The translations under genes and the position numbers were made by a program. From Sordaria brevicollis (Eukaryota; Ascomycota; Sordariomycetes; Sordariales; Sordariaceae): a DNA stretch of 64,000 bases. Positions 58,729 through 64,000 of this stretch are shown here, piece after piece (the stretch's first letter is position 1; each line of letters starts with the position of its first letter). The notes below the pieces were generated by a model. The model was given only the letters and a program-made list of their open reading frames with translations. It made no database searches and was not told the origin of the DNA. Location of the stretch: contig JAUTDP010000010.1 of assembly GCA_033439795.1 (NCBI GenBank), positions 2,914,001-2,978,000 on the forward strand, in the 5' to 3' direction.

Positions 58729-61014
58729 ATGGATCAACAACATTCCTCCGGGCACGTAACAATGCCACGCGATTTTCGTTACGCCGTCGCGCTCGACAGC
58801 GAAGGCCCCAAAACGCCCATCAACCTATTTCCAGAAGACGTCGACTTTCCCCAAATTCCTTCGCCTCCCAAACCTCGTTTCAAGGTCAAGAGACGCACTC
58901 CTTCAGGTCAACTTGCCGCGTCACAGCAATTTCTTGCCTCGGTAGCAGCAGCAGACCTCGCCATTCCAAGTATCGAAGAGCCAGAATCAGACCCAGAAGA
59001 CTTCACCATGCGTCCCTTCTCACCAGAACCCTATCAAGACTCCCTGTCTTTGCAAATCCCACGGGCAAGGGCATACTCAGATGCAGGACCAAAGACACCA
59101 GTACCTACGACTATGGAGCTACCACGGTCAACGCCCTGTCGATATCCGGATTGGACTGTTGGTTCAACCAGCAGCTTCGAGTCGACGCCCGAAGACGACG
59201 ACTATATCAGCAGGCCATCGACATCGCAATCGACACAAACCAGCGGCTCCTTTCCCAGCCAATGGTCCCACCTTTCCGAAGAAGATGATTCGGATGATTA
59301 CGACCTTGAAAGTGCTGATGGCAAGGACACTTCTCATTCATTCGACCACGCAGAGCTTCTAGATTTTGATGAGCCAACAGAGACCTTGCAACCATTGGAT
59401 ACACCACCCAGGGAGACCAGCACCAAGACAAAAACACGAAAGAAAGCGCCATGGACCAAGCCCATGAATGACCACCTTTGGTCATACTACTCTCTCTACC
59501 TTCAAGACCCGAAAGTCACCCCCTTCCGCATGGGAAAGAATTGCATCCCACCAGAAGGAGTGTGCTCACGGGTAGCTCGCGAGGCCATCCGCACATGGAG
59601 GGGGTCGAAAGCGTCCCAGAAAAGCGCCGAGGGTGTCGGAACGTTTATGCGTTGGCCACATACGCAAGCAGCTACTCGGGCGCAGCTGCGCGAGTTATGC
59701 CGTCAAAAGGCCGCAGCGGCAGCTAAGAACCACCGCTTCCTCTCACGCAGCGTAACTCCGATGCAGCAGCAGCAATCTTTCCAGACACCGCGGGCGGAGC
59801 GGCCATTCGCGACAAGCGACATGTCCATGTCTCTTACCTTGTCGACTTCGGAGCATATGCAGCCGCAGGGTCCATTGGCGCAATTGACGAGGTCAAGCTT
59901 GAGTATCTTTGAAGCGCTAGCGCCACCGTTGGAGCCCATACCCATTCCACAACGGCAGTCAGATCAGATGGAAGAGCCAGAAAGAGGCCGTCTTGGCTCG
60001 CCATTATTCGGCCCTCAACCTATTCCCGGTGGAGAGGCAGAAGACCCGGATTCGACACCTCAACCACGCAGCTACGGTCCTTCTTCCTCGGCCTCTCTAG
60101 CGGCTGCAATTGGCGCAATCACCACTCGCAGACGAGGGCAGACCATCTCTCATTCTCTTCCCGGGCAAAACACTCGACCGGCGACGGGAAGACTGCAGAG
60201 TCCAGTGAGATTGAGCAGGTCTACGGCACCGGGGAAGCGGAGGAATACGCATTCGCAGGGCGGTGATTACAGGAAGAAAAGCGCGCCTGCTCCGGGTGCG
60301 GATACTGGAGTGACAGCAGACACAAGACCAACAACAGACGAGGGTACCGCTACAGCTACCAGAGGCCGAAGATCAACGGAATTCAGCTCAACAATAGGCC
60401 ATCGCTTCGACGAGCTGTTCATTCCCAGGTCTACTTCCACGGGCACCTCCATGACATCTGGAGTACCTCCCGTTCAACCTTCAGAACCACTCGGACTGGG
60501 TCTTCCAAGTTCCATCAGCATGCCCTCGATCCTCGGCCTCACCCCACTCCACCTCACCCAACCGCAATCACAACCAACCCAGCTTGAGGCGCCTAGCGTG
60601 CAACCACCTGCCAGACTTGGATCACCATTAAGCTTCACCAGCTTTCCCGCCTCTCGTCACATCCGCAGACCAGGACACGGGCAAAGTGTTGATCTGGGCA
60701 TGCTCGGCCGTGGACCATCTTCTATGAACACGAACCAGGGTCCGATCTCCAGCGCGCGACGGAGTCACGAACGCAACTCGAATGAGCACCAGGGATCTCG
60801 ACCCCAGCCACCCAGCAGGACCAGCACCGGCGGAAGTACCAGCACAACCGCAAGCGGCAGCGGCAGCGGCAGCGGAAGCAGAAGTGGGAACAGCAGCAGC
60901 GGAAGCGAAACCACTCATCGAGGAGGGAGGATGGCCGATCTGAGGCAAAGACTGAGAGAGTTCAGCAGACGCAGAGGTGAGAGTGGAAGGAGGAGATCTG
61001 GTAGTCCTTTCTGA
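58729..61014 (+). CDS. Conserved fungal protein of unknown function, mostly disordered
   Basis: A single-exon frame of 761 residues. Most of it is Ser/Pro/Thr-rich and predicted disordered. The one ordered-looking block is residues ~240-330: a basic lead (KTRKKAPW), 'WTKPMNDHLWSYYSLYLQDP', a 'GKNCIPPEGVC' turn, a helix with R-V-A-R-E-A and 'RWPHTQAATRAQLRELCRQKAAA'. Conserved Trp and basic residues suggest a nucleic-acid-binding or helix-turn-helix-like fold, but I cannot name the family. Acidic stretches lie at ~180-230 and the C-terminus has a Gly/Ser repeat followed by an Arg-rich tail. Many SP/TP sites suggest phosphorylation. The ATG is the first in frame. Codon use is like its neighbours, so it is a real host gene. 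Confidence 0.82.
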   Translation: MDQQHSSGHVTMPRDFRYAVALDSEGPKTPINLFPEDVDFPQIPSPPKPRFKVKRRTPSGQLAASQQFLASVAAADLAIPSIEEPESDPEDFTMRPFSPEPYQDSLSLQIPRARAYSDAGPKTPVPTTMELPRSTPCRYPDWTVGSTSSFESTPEDDDYISRPSTSQSTQTSGSFPSQWSHLSEEDDSDDYDLESADGKDTSHSFDHAELLDFDEPTETLQPLDTPPRETSTKTKTRKKAPWTKPMNDHLWSYYSLYLQDPKVTPFRMGKNCIPPEGVCSRVAREAIRTWRGSKASQKSAEGVGTFMRWPHTQAATRAQLRELCRQKAAAAAKNHRFLSRSVTPMQQQQSFQTPRAERPFATSDMSMSLTLSTSEHMQPQGPLAQLTRSSLSIFEALAPPLEPIPIPQRQSDQMEEPERGRLGSPLFGPQPIPGGEAEDPDSTPQPRSYGPSSSASLAAAIGAITTRRRGQTISHSLPGQNTRPATGRLQSPVRLSRSTAPGKRRNTHSQGGDYRKKSAPAPGADTGVTADTRPTTDEGTATATRGRRSTEFSSTIGHRFDELFIPRSTSTGTSMTSGVPPVQPSEPLGLGLPSSISMPSILGLTPLHLTQPQSQPTQLEAPSVQPPARLGSPLSFTSFPASRHIRRPGHGQSVDLGMLGRGPSSMNTNQGPISSARRSHERNSNEHQGSRPQPPSRTSTGGSTSTTASGSGSGSGSRSGNSSSGSETTHRGGRMADLRQRLREFSRRRGESGRRRSGSPF

Positions 61015-62595
61015 TTGATTGATTGATCTCTTCTTCTTCTTTCGTTTCCTTGTTTTTTTTTTCTGGGTGGGGCTTTTTTTGGAATATATGATTTACCTAC
61101 ATTGGCCCAGGAGGGTTGGAGGAGGACGGCGTTAATGAGAATCTGATATGAGATTTTTCTGCATGAGGAACATGAGGAACGGAAGGAAGGGGGGTTAGGC
61201 ATGGCGTTTTCATGAGGCATGGCATTTGGGTGATTGGGTGCTGAGGGGGGGGGGGGATCTTTGGAGGTTTGCTACTTCTTTTTCTTTTCTTCACATTGCT
61301 GACGTATGGCTGGTTGATACTGGGTTATTGCCGCGAGGCAACTTTTTGCATACTTGCCTATTTACTTTTTCACATGTTCGGCTTTGGTATTTAGTTCACT
61401 CTCTGTACACTCGCACATGGTAAAAACAGTACATGGCGATCTTCACCGGTGTTTCTATTTCTATATCTTCTTCGATGTATAGACTCTGGACTTGCTCACA
61501 CGGAGCTATCTCATCTCAGTCACATATTTATTCATCAAGCTTGGACGTATTCATCTCTCCGGCGCTCAATGTTCGATTATTGTAAGGGGTTCGAAACGGC
61601 GCAAACAGCCCATGGCACGAGTAGCTTCCTTTAGCGTAACTCAATATACTTTCATAATTACCCAATTTCGACATCAAACACATCCAGTGTCCCTAATAGC
61701 CATCTGCATTCCATTCCAATCTTTTTACTCGCCCCGTGTGACTGACTGACTACCTGACACCAAACAGCTCCCGTCCGGAATGTGAACCCTTCCCAAAAAT
61801 AGACACATCTTTCAAACCACCGATTTCTCAGGTTGAGACATACCTCAACCCTCCCAACTTTTGCTCCATCAACATATTTCTCTAGAAGCTGAAGTCTCCC
61901 AAAATATCTCTATCGAATACTGATCCGAAAACCTCCCCAGCCCCGGTCCCGGTCCCGGACCCGTCCTCCGGTGTTTGACATCCTCCATAGTCCATGCAAA
62001 GCAACGCTCGGACCCACACTTCCCGAAGAGCGGGTGGGGCCTCCTTAGCGCGGGCGCTGCCGCCCAACCCCGTCAAGCCCCACTAAGGGTGCCAACTGAG
62101 CCGGGGGCGTGCTAAACCGCGGCTTCCGAAATCCGGGGGTCTTCGGGTTTACCAATTCCATTTCGATTTCAACATCACTGTACTAAACTTGACACGCTCA
62201 ATCCAAAGGGGCCACAATCGTCGTTGTTTCTCTACAGCTTACCGTTTGGCTTCCGGACGTCAATAGTCTCGCGACCGTCACTCCTGAGCTCCCTCTCCTA
62301 GACTCAATCCCACGGTCTATACGAAGACCCCGAATCCGAGACCCCGAGTTGAGCTACCGATCTCGAACCGAGAAGCATCCCAACCTACAACGCGCCGTGA
62401 CGAGCTCAGAACCAACGCGTCTCTTCCTCGACATATCCCGTCCTTCAAGTGACAAGCTTGAAGCTTCCTCGAATCCGACCGAGCTCCTACCGAATCCTCG
62501 ACTTTTCGAACTCGACCGAACTCGACCCATCAAAACCAACCAAACCACCAACATCCGATGCCCACCACCGGCACGACGACGACGACGACGACACG
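61015..62595. other. Intergenic region between the unknown gene and per1
   Basis: It starts with GATT repeats just after the stop, then T-rich 3' UTR-like sequence and a G14 run at 61,243-61,256. A GC-rich stretch at 61,930-62,150 contains GGTCCC repeats and a short hairpin-like CCCC/GGGG segment. The last ~300 bp are the per1 promoter/leader, ending in a (CGA)n tract at 62,574-62,590. No gene or RNA was recognised. Confidence 0.5.
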
Positions 62596-64000
62596 ATGAA
62601 GTTCACCCTCCCTTCCAGCCGGGGCTCGACACCTGATTCGAGCTTTTCAGTACAGCAATTGCTCCTGCTAGGCCTCGTAGCACTGTCTACACCCGTTGCC
62701 GCATCTATTGGTGATAGGTTACCGGAGTTTAGGGAGTGTATTAGGGTGCGTTATCCCCTTTCTGAATTTTGGAGAATGAGCACATGAGCGGGAGAAGAGC
62801 TGGGAATGTGGCAGTAGAAAGAGATGGGGCGATTGAATGAGAAAGAAGAGCTCGGGAAGATGGACAATGGGCAGGCTGAGCCTTAGCTGGCTCAGGCTCA
62901 GTGGCTAGTCTACGCGGTACTGCGGGCTATGGACTCCGGGTTCAGTGGCTCAGTGGCTCGGCAAGTTGCTGGCATTAATTGGATAAAGTGGGAGGGAGGA
63001 GAGAGAGAAAGAGGGAGAGAAAGACTGGAGAACTAGAGAACTGGATGGAGAGAGGACCTCTATGAGGAGAGAAGCTGGACAAAAGAAAGAAGAGAGAGAG
63101 GCTGACAAAGTCGGGAACAGGTCTGCGAACAAGAAAACTGCGGTCCGGACGCTGAGCATCAGACGCCTATTCGTACGTCTTCCCTCCTCTTCCTTCGACC
63201 ATTTCCCCTTACATATCCCCGGAAGTCTGTACACGGAGATGGAATCGACCATATGACCACCATATGGATTGTTCAATCTCGCTTCTTCCAGACTTCGCTT
63301 TCATCCTATATCCCAACCCAACACCCCTTCCACCTTAACCTCTCAACGTACCTATACTAACATCACATACCACTGCCAGCCCTCCACCGCCGCCTCCTCC
63401 TCTGGTCCTGCCCCTCCGAATGCGACTACACATGCCAACACCTAATCACCACCACCCGCCTCTCCCAATCCCCCGCACCCCTCCCGCACCCCGTCGTTCA
63501 ATACCACGGTAAATGGCCCTTCCACCGTTTTCTCGGCGCCCAAGAACCCTTCTCCGTCCTTTTTTCGTTGGGTAACCTCTGGGCCCACTACGACGGTCTC
63601 TACAACAAAATCCTCCCTTCCATCCCAGCCACCTACCCCTTACGAAAATGGTACGTCCTCCTAGCCTGGGTCGGCATGACCTCGTGGTTTTTCTCCGCCG
63701 TTTTCCACACCCGCGATTTCCCCCTGACGGAACAACTCGATTACTTCGCCGCCGGCGCCAACGTTTTGTACGGGCTTTACTACTCCGCTGTTCGCATCTT
63801 TAGGTTGGACCAACCAACCCCGCGCCGCCAAACCCTCTTACGGGCTTGGACCACCTTGTGCATCCTCCTCTACGTCGCGCACGTCACGTACCTAAAAATG
63901 TGGACGTGGGATTACACCTACAACATGGCTGCCAACGTGGCCATCGGCGCCGTGCAGAACCTGCTTTGGAGTTGGTACTCCTGGAAACGATACCGCGAGC
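62596..64000 (+). CDS. per1: PER1/PGAP3-family GPI-anchor remodelling protein (5' part)
   Basis: Three exons seen: 62,596-62,745 (50 codons), 63,121-63,172 and 63,380-beyond the window end. Introns are 375 and 207 bp, long for this window. About 274 residues are present. Residues ~18-36 are a hydrophobic signal peptide ending near Ala-Ala-Ser. The lumenal Cys-rich part follows ('EFRECIR|VCEQENC', 'CPSECDYTCQH'), then the family's 'HGKWPFHRFLGAQEP' block and several membrane segments, including one with 'FHTRDFPLTEQLDYF', whose His and Asp are conserved in this hydrolase superfamily. PER1 removes the sn-2 acyl chain from GPI-anchored proteins in the ER before lipid remodelling. Exon 2 was chosen because it alone supplies the VC-x4-C motif and the 'TPIPLHRR' junction. 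The gene runs off the window. Confidence 0.92.

Noticed and set aside
63347..63379. Short ~32-bp per1 intron with donor at 63,347
   Set aside because: Too short for a fungal intron; the model with exon 2 at 63,121-63,172 supplies the conserved Cys motif and keeps frame.
1..64000. CRISPR arrays, operons, prophage or bacterial-type defence systems
   Set aside because: None seen; introns and gene families are eukaryotic.

Overview
The window looks like nuclear DNA of a filamentous ascomycete (Pezizomycotina, most likely a sordariomycete; the class is an inference). The reasons are short introns (52-67 bp in most genes) with GTANGT-type donors and CTAAC/CTGAC branch sites, fungal-specific gene families, and long AT-rich blocks that carry the mark of repeat-induced point mutation (RIP). 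In those blocks TpG and CpA are nearly gone while CpG survives, and Trp, Gln, Cys and Asp codons have turned into stop, Tyr and Asn codons.

Layout: 1-2,830 is a RIP-degraded block of unknown identity. 2,943-10,186 is a complete but dead Ty3-type chromovirus (element A) with 253-bp LTRs and a 5-bp target duplication. 12,746-15,151 encodes a Sel1-repeat protein of the Nif1/Dsf2 type. 17,436-18,397 (minus strand) encodes the proteasome beta-2 subunit. 18,830-31,812 is a Ty1/copia element (B, minus strand) with a second Ty3-type chromovirus (C, plus strand, 22,890-30,340) nested in it. 32,689-37,313 encodes nucleoporin Nup159/Nup214. 37,823-38,232 is an uncorrupted MITE. 40,555-47,315 is a RIP-degraded element (D) with 34-bp terminal inverted repeats, a 6-bp target duplication and a retroviral-type integrase-core reading frame. 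51,046-53,455 encodes a Zn2Cys6 transcription factor, convergent with an Rtg2-type Ppx/GppA protein at 53,695-55,557. 58,729-61,014 encodes an unrecognised disordered protein with one conserved block. 62,596-64,000 is the 5' part of a PER1/PGAP3 GPI-anchor remodelling gene.

The live genes are mostly housekeeping: proteasome, nuclear pore, GPI-lipid remodelling, retrograde signalling and cell-cycle control. They sit in gene islands separated by silenced transposon blocks. The beta-2 proteasome and nup159 genes are divergent, and without the 13-kb B/C insertion their start codons would be only about 1.3 kb apart. The least explained object is element D, whose terminal repeats, 6-bp duplication and integrase core do not fit a superfamily I can name with confidence.
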